Shown here piece by piece: positions 11,779 to 22,718 of a stretch of 64,000 nucleotides of DNA (position 1 is the first letter of the stretch; each line of letters begins with the position of its first letter). The notes beneath the pieces were generated by a model. It worked only from the letters and a program-made list of their open reading frames with translations. It did not search any database and was not told where the DNA came from. Made by a program: the position numbers and the translations under genes. The DNA is taken from positions 50,042,991 to 50,106,990 of the forward strand of contig NC_092807.1 in assembly GCF_040954645.1 (NCBI RefSeq). The letters run 5' to 3'. Source of the DNA: Diabrotica undecimpunctata. Taxonomy: Eukaryota > Arthropoda > Insecta > Coleoptera > Chrysomelidae.

Positions 11779-12234
11779 TGTTAATTACAATATAAACCGG
11801 TCGCTAATATGTATACAAAATAATGACAATTTCAAGGTTTTCCCGAAGTGGATGCTTTTGAAATCTACCACCAGGCGTCGCCCACTTTGCGGTTCCTCGC
11901 GAATATCTTTTCTATTGCTTGACTTAGATTAAATATATATCAAATTATTTGTTGGATCATTAGCGTTACTACCAAAATTTATATTTCTATTATTTTAATG
12001 AGCAAAGTTCAGTAAGAGTCCAAAAGTTATTTACTTTTCTTATTGAAGCTTAAACAAGAAATTAGTTGCAGTTAAATAAAAATACTTTGACTGTAATTTT
12101 CTAATGAAATCTAAAATGATTAAATTCCGTTAACAAAGGAAATTTGTTATTGTTTATTCTTTAGTATTAGTAATGTTTAATTTAAATGATAGAAAAAGTT
12201 GCATTATTATTTCTGTGCCGATTAAAAGTTAACA

Positions 12235-12387
12235 AAATTCGTTTAATTTACTAATGTTTGTATTTTGAGAACGATTTTCGAAGTGGAAATTGAAACGTCA
12301 ATAAACGTACTTTTACCTTTAATTGTGGCTTATTCCCATTTAAACAGTAATTAATTTAAAATGCCACAAGAAAATAGCTTCAGAACA
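12235..12387 (+). repeat. Interspersed repeat, copy B of the hairpin family
   Basis: It has the core hairpin TTTTCGAAGTGGAAATTGAA, then GAAACGTCAATAAACGTAC, TTGTGGCTTATTCCCATTTA and ATGCCACAAGAAAATAGCTT in the same order as copy A. TTGTGGC and GCCACAA can pair. The match to copy A starts near 12235 and ends at AGCTTCAGAACA (12387). Confidence 0.75.
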
Positions 12388-12616
12388 GAATTTCTTAATT
12401 GCGAATGGAATTTTTTAGATGAACAAAAATGTAATATGTGATGACAAGTATGAATTTGATGGTAATGCAATCGCCGCCGCAGTACATATTTCTAGTCGAT
12501 AAGAGTGTTTGGATAACATGACTCATTTTCAATGATATGTGTGGATGGAACCTTATTGTTCTAATAACAATTTTGTTCTGGCAAATCAATAACTTTAATT
12601 ATTTGGTAAACCTAAA

Positions 12617-12847
12617 TTATGTCACAAAAAAATAAATAAAAATCATTAAAACTTGTTTGTTAATAAATTTAGAGAATCTGTAAATTGTACTTTCGGAAAC
12701 ACCTGTCGCTGCTGCCACACGCTCTTTTATGCGATGATGAGGTATTGTATCTTCCGATTCCTTTTTCATAAAGGCTAACACATTAGCAATTATTTCTCGA
12801 CTTTGACTATTACCAGCCCGTCCGGATAATTTGCTCTTAAACCCCAT
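12617..12847 (-). pseudogene. N-terminal fragment of IS630-like transposase
   Basis: A 76-codon minus-strand frame reads MGFKSKLSGRAGN, then EIIANVLAFMKKES and IKERVAAATGVSESTIYRFS. This is a helix-turn-helix start of the kind that precedes the transposase family seen at 18790-20217, in which the comparable part is VILNVYKNKV...DIQKIVGNKVGVCGTSVFNV. After TIYRFSKFINKQ the similarity ends and no further domain follows. It is a stranded first exon or 5' truncated copy. Confidence 0.55.
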
Positions 12848-13074
12848 GCTATAATATTAAATAATACTAATTTACGTATATCTACTTTTTTATTTTGCAA
12901 TTATTTCCTCACTTTTACAGTTTTTAATTTTAACAGTGTTCTTAAAAGAACTTTTGCATGAAATGAATAAAACTAAAATAATTAACAGAATACACAAATA
13001 CAAAACGTAAAATCGCAAGAAAATCAAATTTATTTGTTTCATATTAAATACTGGAAAAGAAAACTGCTTAAATT

Positions 13075-14147
13075 TCACATTTGGTTTTCTTCACTGTGCA
13101 CTTTCAAATGTATTTTCAAAACATTTTTACTAGAAAACTGCTTAAAACAAATTTCACACTCATAAGATTTTTCTCCAGTGTGCACTCTCATATGCGTTTT
13201 CAAATTACTTGTTTGATTAAATTGCTTAAAACAAATTTCACACTCATAAGATTTTTCTCCAGTGTGCACTCTCAAATGTTTTTTTAAATTACTTGTTTGA
13301 TTAAATTGCTTAAAACAAATTTCACACTCATAAGATTTTTCTCCAGTGTGCACTCTCAAATGTTTTTTTAAATTACTTGTTTGATTAAATTGCTTAAAAC
13401 AAATTTCACACTCATAAGATTTTTCTCCAGTGTGCACTCTAAAATGTTTTTTTAAATTACTTGTTTGATTAAATTGCTTAAAACAAATTTCACACTCATA
13501 AGATTTTTCTCCAGTGTGCACTCTTAAGTGTGTTTTTAATGAACCTGCCTGAGAAAACTTCTTAAAACAAATTTCACACTCATAAGATTTTTCTCCAGTG
13601 TGCACTCTCAAATGTTTTTTCAAATTACCTGCTTGATTAAATTGCTTAAAACAAATTTCACACTCATAAGATTTTTCTCCAGTGTGCACTCTTAAGTGTG
13701 TTTTTAATGAACACCAATGAGAAAACTTCTTAAAACAAATTTCACACTCATAAGATTTTTCTCCAGTGTGCACTCTCAAATGTTTTTTCAAATTACCTGC
13801 TTGAGCAAATTGCTTAAAACAAATTTCACACTCATAAGATTTTTCTCCAGTGTGCACTCTTAAGTGTGTTTTTAATGAACCTGCCTGAGAAAACTGCTTA
13901 AAACAAATTTCACACTCATAAGATTTTTCTCCAGTGTGCACTCTTAAGTGTGTTTTTAATGAACCTGCCTGAGAAAACTGCTTAAAACAAATTTCACACT
14001 TGTATGGTCTTTGTCTCGCCGCAATTTTCATCGTTTTATTTAATGTTTTTCCTTCAGAGTGTTGACTCATATAATTTCCTTCGTAAGATGAATCTCCAAT
14101 AATTAGTGTCTCCATATTTTCTATTTTTTGTTCATCTTGGATATAAC
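13075..14147 (-). CDS. C2H2 zinc-finger protein, exon 2 (finger array)
   Basis: This exon encodes 11 tandem C2H2 fingers of the form C-x2-C-x12-H-x3-H with TGEKS linkers, after a leader of about 50 residues ([18 protein letters not shown]...). Fingers are 28 residues (84 bp) apart and nearly identical. They fall into types with recognition helices [28 protein letters not shown] and a final SKNVLKI. Three central fingers share the same helix. The protein should be a nuclear DNA-binding regulator. The acceptor TTTTAG before 14147 is in phase 1, matching the donor of the exon at 22371-22131. Together they encode 437 residues ending ...SEENQM. An in-frame ATG upstream (14211) would use intron sequence, so I prefer the spliced model. 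Confidence 0.8.
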
Positions 14148-14858
14148 CTAAAATACGAACCACATGATATAAATATTTTTGAGTATCAGGGAAAATTAAT
14201 GCAATAATCAAATTAGAGCGTAAGTGTGTATAAGAGCACGTATTTAACTATTAAAGTAATTTTTACTTGAAGGCATTCTAAATACATTCCTACTGCACGG
14301 TCATAAACAGAAATCTGCATTATCGTCCTAGTTTTGTCAATATGGTCGCTGCAAATAGTTGCCGTTCAGATTTATAATTTTGTGCGTTCACAATTTAGTC
14401 AATTGAGAGGTAAGCAAACCATCAGTTTTATATAAAATAATTTTAGATTGCATTTATATGAAATAGTGATTACGTTTAAAAAAAATGGGCCGTAAATCTA
14501 TTTGTTTTCGTAATAAACGCTTTAAAATGACAACATGCATATATGTATAAGAGTACGTACGCAGTTACCGATATATAATATTACGCAATGCGAACTCTTA
14601 TACACAGTTGGGTACTCTTAACAATTTTTTATTTAAAAAGGAAAAGACAGTTAAGATTTCATCAGAACGGCTTTCGCAAAAAGATTTAGATTTCTTTAGA
14701 TTCCCCATGTCTCTCTTAACATCTTTATCAACGTCTGTTTTGCCTTGCAATTCTTAGAAGGCACAGATTAAAGCGGAATTCTTGAATTTGGTTTCGAAAA
14801 TTAGTCTACAATTTTTTATTTGTTTTAAGTTTTCTTTTTATTTTCAGATTTTAAATTC

Positions 14859-17150
14859 ATGAGTCGGTACAAGCGAAAAACCGATAGAAAGTTAATTTTT
14901 ACTGAAGAAAACTTACGAGAAATACAGCAAAAATTAGAAGCAGGATGTAGTAAAAGAAGTGTAGCGAATGATATGGGAATACCTGAGGCCACATTAAGAA
15001 AAAGATGGGAAGTGTGGAGATGTACAAAGCGATATTCCAAGCGACCTAGAAGCCGAATTAGCACAACAGATACGAGAATTAGATCAGATGTTTTATGGAA
15101 TTACAAAAAAAAATTTGCTAATAGCAGCGTATAAATTTGCTGAATCTAATAATCTTTCTCACAGTTTTAGTAGAAATCTACAAATGGCTGGTGAGTCATG
15201 GGTAAGAGGATTTTGTCTAACAAAATTGCGCTTCGACAGCCAGAGAAATGTTCGATAACCTTAAAAATCTTTATGAACTAAGGCGATACTCTCCAAGTTC
15301 AATATATAACATGGATGAATCGGGTTTATCAAGCGTGCCTAATAAGTTCCCAAGATATTAGCGAGCAAGGGAAATAAACTTGTAGGGAAGGTAGCTAGTG
15401 CAGATCGTGGACAACTTGTAACGGCTGTATGTTGTATGAACTCCACAGGTAACTATATTCCTCCAGCACTCATATTCCCCAGAAAAAGAATTAAGAGCTG
15501 TTTTTAAATGCACCATGTGAAACTCTGAAATTAATTTCTGAATCTGGATATATCAACACGGATCTTTTTTGTAAGTGGTTAATCGATTTTAATAAGTTTG
15601 CCAAACGCAGTGCTGAAAACAAAGTTCTTTTTATTCTCGACAATCACAGCTCTCATCGTGACCTGCAAGCTATAAAATATTGCCGAGAGAATCACATCGA
15701 TCTTTTATCTTGTAACCGTTTCAAAAGATTTAAAAAAAAATCATTATAAATTTCGATTATATTTTTTTTTAATAAAACTAATAGCCCCATCTATCTGTCA
15801 AGTACCTACCTGTAGCCGATCAAGGATTCTTCTGTAATTCCCAAATATCTCCGGTAGATGAGCCTATTCATCAACTTGTCACTCACGCCCAATTTCCAGA
15901 GAGCGCAAGAATAGCGTTTCGCTCTTTTCTGTTAAGACCGTCCAACCGTTAAGACGTGTTTCCAAAGTGAGTCTCAATTCAGAGGTGAGCTAATAAATCC
16001 TTTTCTTGTCCATATTTCAGATAGATATTTATTTTTTTAGACCCTTATTGGAGAGGCTATAATGCTGATATTATATTTCTAATACTCGTCGCAAGATAGT
16101 ATTGCTATGGAGTTATTCCAGATCATGGCCCAGTAGCAGTATCTTTTTATGGAATCCCTAACCCCTCTTATCTAGGATGGTGGTGATTTGATATAGTACG
16201 TAGCTGAATGAATGGTTTATTTGGTGACTGATTAAATAAGAAGAGAAACAGAGCAGATTAAGGTTGTACCAATTTTTATTATACCTACTTTCAAGACAAC
16301 AGAAATGATTAAGAACTCAAAAAAAAAAAAAAATGAAAATATAGTGAAGTGTTCTAATTTAATTTAAAGGTTTATTTTCTTCATTGTTACTAGTTGATAA
16401 ATAACTATATTATTTTCAATGTAAACAAATTTCGAAATTTGGGGTTAATATATATTATATACATTCATTTTCTTTATAACCAATTCTTAATTTAATACGA
16501 TACAAAGATTTTTTGTTTATGATAATGTTAACATAAAATAATATTTTGGAATCCCTTTGGGATGACGTAACTTTTAATGTTTTCTTTTTGTTCATTATAA
16601 AGAATAGTTTTCTTGTAAACTTTCAATAAATCTTAATTTTTTTTTGTTCTTCCCCTTCGAGGATAAACCAGGGGTGGCGTCCAATAATAAATTATAATTT
16701 CATATTATCTAATTGTGCTTGAATTTAAGATACGATATAGTTTCTATATGTTTAAGAAAACCCCGCCCAATTCTCTTCGACAGTGAGCGATTCAGGCCTT
16801 GTATATATTATTGTAGCAAGGCAAGCGTTACAATCTCTACCGCCTCATTCAAGCCATAAACTAGAGCCACTGGATATTGGTTTTTTTGGTCCTTTAAAAA
16901 ATACCTACAGTAGGGAATGTGACAAATGGATGATAAGTACTTAATCGAGGTAAAGTAATTACACAATTTCAAGTTGCTGGATTATGTAGTACTGCTTATG
17001 GTTCTGTAGCAGTATTCAGAAGGCCAAAAATTCTTTTAAAGCATCGGGAATATATCCGTTTAACCCTGATCAGTTTCATGACATGTATTTTGCCCCCTCC
17101 TATGTTACCGACGTACCTTTGGACAATCCAGTAAGAGCGGTAGTAGATAA
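14859..17150 (+). pseudogene. pogo-type transposase pseudogene, split by an insertion
   Basis: It opens MSRYKRKTDRKLIF and continues into a psq-like helix-turn-helix (AGCSKRSVANDMGIPEATLR). It then runs in shifting frames through a CENP-B-like part (HSFSRNLQMAGESWVRGF) and the catalytic core: IYNMDESGL (first Asp, about 15308) and LFILDNHSSHRD (second Asp, about 15640). After an insertion at 15711-16832 it resumes with SSHKLEPLDIGFFGPLKN (third Asp, PLD) and ends around SGIYPFNPDQFHDMYF (about 17090). The family is DDE_1/pogo, which uses three Asp. Several frameshifts, including one near 15125 and a stop at 15360, kill it. It resembles the intact pogo transposase at 34611-36359 only at family level. 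Confidence 0.85.
15711..16832. mobile_element. LTR-like insertion (probable solo LTR), TSD ATCT
   Basis: The 1,122-bp insert begins TGTAAC and ends GTTACA (short inverted ends, TG...CA) and is flanked by ATCT at 15707-15710 and 16833-16836. Removing it plus one ATCT rejoins the pogo frame exactly (LLS then LPPHSSHKLEPLD). TG...CA ends, a 4-bp duplication and lack of coding content fit a solo LTR of a gypsy-like or related retrotransposon. No second LTR or internal gene is present. AT-rich tracts and several AATAAA-like signals are inside. Confidence 0.8.
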
Positions 17151-17152
17151 TA

Positions 17153-17310
17153 CATCAAATATTGGCCTACACAGATGACATTGAAGACAATGGGACTGCA
17201 GGTCAACATACCCAAAACAAAATACATGAAGGTCACAAACAGCACACAAATAGCAGCACCACAAGATCTGGTGACAGAAGCACACACATTCGGAGTTTAT
17301 ATATCTTGAA
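17153..17310 (+). pseudogene. LINE reverse transcriptase scrap
   Basis: It reads QILAYTDDI (degenerate YADD catalytic box), then after a shift MGLQVNIPKTKYMKVTNS and VTEAHTFGVYIS. The GLxVNxxKTKYM motif and its distance to the DD box fit an RT palm/thumb of an RTE-like LINE. About 50 codons remain; a deletion brings the two motifs closer than normal. It abuts the end of the pogo pseudogene. Confidence 0.6.
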
Positions 17311-18310
17311 ACACAACTAAATAACAGCAACCTACAGTTCATCCGTTTTCAACATGAGTTGTGGGTACACGCGGACGGTGGGTGTGGCGGTGTCGTCACA
17401 GCAATCCCGAGTTTTATCATTGGTTAGAAATTAAATGCTCATGTTTGTCAATTTTAACAGTGACGAACCGACTTACTGTGTTTCTTAGTTACGTTTCGTA
17501 TTTTCGTATATTAATAGCGTTATACTTCGTATATTGAAACTGTATGGATAAATATTGTTTATAGTGTTGTTAATTTAAACTGTGTGGATAAATTTGTTTA
17601 TAGTGTTAATTTAGACTTAAAAACTGTGCTATTGTACCTGTGTGTTCATTCTATTTTCGGCTTAATTCTGCAAGTAAGTATGCTTTTGTTCATTTATTTT
17701 AATAACTACATATAAGTTTACTATTTTATTTGGGAATAAAGCCATAATTTAAGTTGAAAATTAAATTTATTTGACGTGTCCATTTCCACTTCGGAAATCA
17801 TTATTATTATTCAAATTAGATATTGTTCAAAACACATTCTTTAGATTATTTCTATAGAATAGTATATTGAGGATTTCAAAACTGTAAATTTGTTTATAAT
17901 TTAGGATTATAATGGTCAGTTGGATAAAGGTATTTTTTTATCTTATCATTAATCTTGAATAGTCGATAAGTATAAGTATGAGTAATCATTTATTGTAATT
18001 ACGTGAGGATGTTAAACCTATTTAAGTGGTGTAAGTCATGTTGTGTGATTTATGAAAAATAGAAGGTTTTGTTAGAATCTTTATAATAAATTACACAACA
18101 GATTATTAGCAATTTTTTTGTTGTACATTGTAGGAAGATATCTTTGTCTAAATGGGATAATCATTGAAAATCATGTATGTAGTTCTTTTGTTGTATTTTA
18201 TAAGGTTAAAGTAAATTGAAATTTAAAAAATTGAAAAAAATTAGGCACAAATTTCATGTTTTACTCAAATAACTACACTAATACAACCATAAAGTAATTT
18301 CTTTGCAGTA
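17311..18310. repeat. No gene; one tandem duplication and hairpin-family copy E
   Basis: Positions 17538-17612 hold a two-copy direct repeat of about 36 bp (AAACTGTRTGGATAAAT then TTGTTTATAGTGTTRTTAAT). Positions 17765-17805 hold a short reverse copy of the hairpin repeat core (GTCCATTTCCACTTCGGAAA). The rest shows nothing recognisable. Confidence 0.5.
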
Positions 18311-18317
18311 AAACATT

Positions 18318-18535
18318 TCAGTCATGTTCAATATCAACTAAATCTTGTGTTTCTGTTGTTTCAACAAGTTCCTGAAAGTAAACATGGTTGATAGGTGGAA
18401 TGTTTGAAAGCAAATCTAACATGTCTCTCTTCTTTTCCTTAGGTACAAGTCTTGGCACAGGGTATAAATTTTTCAGATCAATTTGTCTGAATGAAAGTGG
18501 CCTTCCTAGTTTTGCTGACTTTAGACATAGAGCAG
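18318..18535 (-). pseudogene. C-terminal tail of a transposon-derived protein
   Basis: Read on the minus strand: KLGRPLSFRQIDLKNLYP, then RLVPKEKKRDMLDLLSNIPP and INHVYFQELVETTETQD, ending at a stop near 18318. From memory this K-E-K-K-x-D-(M/L)-L-x-(L/M)-L-x-x-I-P-P pattern is the tail of the large transposon-derived family that also includes 52664-53358 and perhaps 26690-26858. I cannot verify this without a search. An AG just upstream (AAAG before TCAGC) could be an acceptor, so it may be a last exon. Confidence 0.4.
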
Positions 18536-18789
18536 AAAATGTCTGTTATTAAAAACAGCTCTTCATTCATTAGTTTAATTGTTATTGCCATCTATGAAAG
18601 TATAAATAAAGTTAGAAGGTATACCACTTTTCCTTTTAAGAGATCTGTATCTCAAGATTATAAAGCAAGACTTACACCAAAATATAAAAAATATGACTTA
18701 CACCACTTTGGCTTTTGGCGAGAACACCCTAACGTATCAGTGGAAAAACTAAATCCCTAATAACCTTTCCTGTTATTTACAGTTTCATA

Positions 18790-20217
18790 ATGTCTGATAC
18801 GGATTCTGTAAATGATCTTGCTATTCCTTTGAGTCCTTCCAGAAAAAGAACAAAGAAAAATCATTTAAGTTTGGAAATGAAAGAAGTAATTTTAAATGTC
18901 TATAAGAACAAAGTAATAGAACATCCAACAACACCATTAAGAGACATACAAAAAATAGTAGGAAATAAGGTTGGTGTGTGTGGTACCAGCGTCTTTAATG
19001 TAATTAAGGAGTATAAAACTACTAACAAACTAACTGCGCCAAAACAAATAAAAACCGCAAGAGCAAACTGGACAATGTTGACGAATTTACCAGGAATGCT
19101 ATAAGGAGGATTGTCCATCAGTTCTTTTTTAAAAATGAAATTCCCACAGTGGATAAAATTTTAAACCAAATCAATAGTGATCCAGATCTGCCAAATTTCA
19201 AACGTACATCGTTTCACCTACTATTAAAAAAATTAAAATTTCAATTTCAAAGGCGTGGCAGAAACAGCATGCTAACAGAGAGAGACGACATTAGGATATG
19301 GAGGAGGGAATTTTTGAAAAAAATTAGGCAGTTGAGGAACGAAAAGAGGAAAATATATTATTTGGACGAGACTTGGGTTAATGCAGGTCATGCTCGTTCA
19401 AAAGTATGGTGTGACACTTCAGTGGTTTCATCAAGACAAGCGTTTTTGGAAGGACTGTCTGTGGGTCTCAAAAATCCTTCAGGTATTGATATGTTAAGTA
19501 CTTCAATACAGTTATAATAAGTTATTTTTTTCAGGAAAAGGTAAACGTCTTATTGTGTGTGGCATTGGAAGTGAAGACGGATTTGTGCCTGGAACGTTGT
19601 GGACGTTTGAATCAAAAAAAAGTGGGGACTATCACGAGGAAATGGACGGACGGTCATTTGAAGAATGGTTTCAAAAAACGTTACTGACTTTGGAGGATAA
19701 AGCCGTTATTGTTCTAGATAATGCCCCCTATCATTCAAGGAAAGTCGAACGAGTTCCCACGACAGCTTCAAAAAAGGCTGAAATTATAGACTGGCTGCAT
19801 TCTAAAAATATTTCCTTCGAAGATTCGCTTCTTAAAGTACAATTACTAGCAATTGTCAAGGAACATAAGAAACGTTATGACCAGTATATAGTTGACGAAA
19901 TGGCTAAACGCCAAAATAAAATTGTTTTGCGACTGCCTCCATATCATTGCGAGTTAAATCCCATAGAACTCGTATGGGCGGATATAAAAAATTTCGTTGC
20001 AGCCAAAAACACTACTTACAAGTTTCCAGATTTAAAAAATTTATTTAACGAGGCTGTAGCGAACATAACTCCACAAAAATGGCAAAAATGCGTTCAACAT
20101 GTTGTATTAAAGGTGGAACCAAAAATGTGGGAATTAGATAATATAATAGAAGTCCAACAGGAATCTATTATAATAAACCTTGATGATGATAGTAGTACTG
20201 ATAGTCTTTCAGAATAG
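18790..20217 (+). pseudogene. IS630/Tc1-like (DD82E) transposase, one frameshift, 52-bp intron
   Basis: It starts MSDTDSVNDLAIPLSPSRKR and carries a helix-turn-helix (MKEVILNVYKNK ... GVCGTSVFNVIKEY). A 1-nt deletion near 19060-19070 shifts it; the next frame reads NVDEFTRNAIRRIVHQFF. The catalytic core is YYLDETWVNAGH (first Asp), IVLDNAPYHS (second Asp) and CELNPIELVW (Glu). The second Asp and Glu are separated by 82 residues, far more than the 34-41 of classic Tc1/mariner elements. A GT-AG intron, 19483-19534 (phase 1), interrupts the core cleanly. The tail is acidic (LDDDSSTDSLSE). With the lost base restored the gene would have 459 codons including stop. Relatives lie at 12617-12847, 57400-57720 and 58520-58890. 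Terminal repeats were not found. Confidence 0.85.
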
Positions 20218-20845
20218 AATTTATGTACAAGTAAACGTGCATTCGCATTTTTATTTTCTTCTTTTATAACATGTTAAATACATTTCAATAGTTTACAACA
20301 AATTTATTATGCTATTTTTAATTTTAACTATATTTTCGTTGAAACGTTTTAAGACCGTTTTTGGTTCATAACGAATGTATTAGGTTATTTTCAACCGTAA
20401 TTCTTAGCTAGTAGATGTTACTTGATTCTATTATATTTGCAATATTTCCTTTTTATTTCATTTTCGCTACTGTCAGGTAGTAGATCTTTCTTGTCTTACA
20501 ATTGCAGTGTTTACAGTATTACACGCCAGTGCAAAACATATATTTATTTTATATACTTATATAAAGTATTAACATTTTATAAAAAGTAGTTTACGATTAA
20601 CTATCAACTGTTTACATTAGAAAAGTGTTTACTGTAAATTACTATTAATTATTAAAACAACATTTATTATCATAACTACAAAAAATGTACTACGAAATGT
20701 AAGGATTAAACATAATTTAGGCTTTAATTAAAATATGAACGCTCTGGCTTATTGCAACTCTGTACAACACATCTTCAAATTTCTATCACGTGCATAAGCG
20801 TGTTTATGTTTTGATGCCGCTCATCTCGAAAACGGATAGAGTTTA
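20218..20845. other. No gene recognised
   Basis: AT-rich 3' flank of the transposase, probably its 3' UTR and element end. I could not pair terminal repeats. Confidence 0.4.
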
Positions 20846-20849
20846 GTAA

Positions 20850-21395
20850 GCGTAAAAATTAAGAGAAGAATATACCTGGCGAACAGAGCTTACTTTGGAC
20901 TAAAGCATTTCTTAACATCACACATAATTAGCAGAAAACCCAAGATACTAATATATGAAACTCTTATTAAACCTGCCCTGACATATGTGTCAGAGACACA
21001 TATGAAGAACTGTTAGGCCGCTTTGAAATAAGAATACTTAGGTACATATACGGATGAGTACAAGAAAGCGGGATATGGCACGGGTGCTACAATTTTGAGT
21101 TGTATCAATGCTATGAAAAATGCAACATCATCCGGTCTATTAAAATTAATAGACTAAGGTGGCTAGGACACCTTAAAAGAATAGACACTGGAGACCCCCA
21201 AAGACAGATATTATATCAAGAGCCAGTAGGAAACAGGAGGAGAGGCAGGCCAAGATCTAGATTTAAAACTCAAGTTGAAGATGACTTGAGGAATCTAGGG
21301 GTCAGAAATTGGAAAGTCAGGGCGAAAGATAGGGGGAATGTAGACTAATTCTTGAACAGGCCAAGACTCACACAGGGTTGTAGAGCCAAAGATGA
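20850..21395 (+). pseudogene. RTE-like LINE 3' end
   Basis: Frames read EIKRRIYLANRAYFGLKHFL, ILIYETLIKPALTYVSET, FEIRILRYIYG, then INRLRWLGHLKRIDTGDP, RRGRPRSRFKTQVEDDLRNLG. This is the C-terminal region after the RT thumb in RTE-like (craniofacial/endonuclease-RT annotated) LINEs. The frame runs open from about 21100 to 21348. The 3' end carries CACACAGGGTTGTAGAGCCAAAGATGAT, shared with the copy at 51040. The RT core is absent, so it is 5' truncated as usual for LINEs. Confidence 0.8.
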
Positions 21396-21566
21396 TAAAC
21401 TAATGTTGCTGACATTTTTTAGCACATATATTGTAAATCAGATTTGTCTTTTTCTGTGGTTCATATTTCTTTTTTTAACAACATATCATTTAACAAAATT
21501 TGTAATATTCTCTTGTGCCCTGAAATTGTATTTCAGATCAAAATTATATTATTTTTTTTTTAAAGG

Positions 21567-22050
21567 TTAAAATACGTTTATTGACGTTTCAATTTCCACT
21601 TCGGAAATCGTTCTCAAAATACAAACATTAGTAAATTAAACAAATTTTGTTTTTTGTTACTTAGTGAAAAATTCTTCTAATAATTTAATTTTATCTGACT
21701 CATCTATATTGACAATTCAGACATACATTATACATTTTAAAGTAGAAGACTTTAAAATGATATTGCCAATATTGTTGAGTTGCGTTCCTGGGACGACTTT
21801 ACATATAAGATAGTTCTTTCAATTACATGAAATCAACTTTAACTTGAGAATATCCGTCTACTTTAAAATGTATAATGTATGTCTGAATTGTCAATATAGA
21901 TGAGTCAGATAAAATTAAATTATTAGAAGAATTTTTCACTAAGTAACAAAAAACAAAATTTGTTTAATTTACTAATGTTTGTATTTTGAGAATGATTTCC
22001 GAAGTGGAAATTGAAACGTCAATAAACGTATTTTAACCTTTAAAAAAAAA
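21567..22050. repeat. Foldback: two head-to-head copies (C) of the hairpin repeat
   Basis: Positions 21567-21858 are a reverse copy of 2813-3112. Positions 21859-22050 are a forward copy of its last ~190 bp. The two arms (21567-21757 and 21859-22050) are nearly identical, so the locus can fold into a long hairpin of about 190 bp with a ~100-bp loop. Both ends read TTTAAAGGTTAAAATACG and its complement. Confidence 0.85.
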
Positions 22051-22130
22051 ATTATATTAGCTGGTAAAATAGTTATTCCTATTTATTCTTGTAAATTAAT
22101 ATGGGAGGACTTAAATATATTGTTACTAAC

Positions 22131-22371
22131 CTTTTTCAGTTTTTTGATCTTCTTCAAATGGGTTAAGTTTATTTCCATGTTGCTCTATTTCAGTATTTGT
22201 GGAACATTTATTTAAGTCCAAATAATCATATGTGTTATGTGTACTTTGCCTATTAGATTCCTCATGGATTTCAGATTTAAAGCTTCCCAAAAGAGCATCA
22301 TCCAACTCATTAGACTCTATCTCTACTTTACACATTGCCCCGCTACTTTCTTGTTTTACTTCCATTTCCAT
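22131..22371 (-). CDS. C2H2 zinc-finger protein, exon 1
   Basis: The minus-strand ATG at 22371 opens [20 protein letters not shown] and continues with an acidic N-terminus ([34 protein letters not shown]). The exon is 241 bp and ends in phase 1 at ACTGAAAAAG before the donor GTTAGT. This kind of acidic first exon (VKQE...YLDLNE..TEIEQ) is what I remember from beetle zinc-finger genes annotated as gastrula-type fingers. The only in-phase finger array on this strand is at 14147-13075, making a 437-residue protein. The Mutator-like element at 22565-25400 sits only ~190 bp upstream of the ATG, in the promoter or 5' UTR. Confidence 0.7.
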
Positions 22372-22718
22372 TTGCTTAAACTAGATTTTATGTATACAAA
22401 TACAAATAATTATTTTTATGAATGATTGATTAGTTTGTTTATTCTGTGATTAGGGCAACCATCAATCATCATAACCAAACTTATATTTGACATTTAACGT
22501 AAGCTTCACAAATCACTCATCTAATTTACTTACCGTTGCACGTCATCCGCATCATAGTCCGTGACGAGAGCTTATTTTCCCGACTAGGCACCCCCCACCA
22601 CCTAAGCTTTTGGGAACGGAACAGTTTGACGTTTGACATTTATGGATTTGTTTGGACTTAACCTAACTTTATGATTTGATTTCTTATGTTTATATTTGGT
22701 GTCTTATTTTTTTTTTAA

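Larger units (their letters stand above)
14148..22130 (-). other. Intron of the zinc-finger gene, filled with transposons
   Basis: A predicted ~8.0-kb intron with donor GTTAGT at 22130 and acceptor TTTTAG ending at 14148. Nearly all of the recognisable content is mobile-element debris, annotated separately below. Positions 14225-14620 contain scattered TATAAGAG(T/C)ACGTA-type motifs in both orientations, possibly subterminal repeats of the pogo pseudogene that follows. Confidence 0.6.

Noticed and set aside
13081..13287. Plus-strand frame with repeated [15 protein letters not shown] units
   Set aside because: It is the antisense of the zinc-finger array.
13081..14010. Regular 84-bp direct repeats resembling a CRISPR-like or satellite array
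   Set aside because: They translate on the minus strand as C2H2 fingers with conserved Cys, His and TGEK linkers; there are no spacers.
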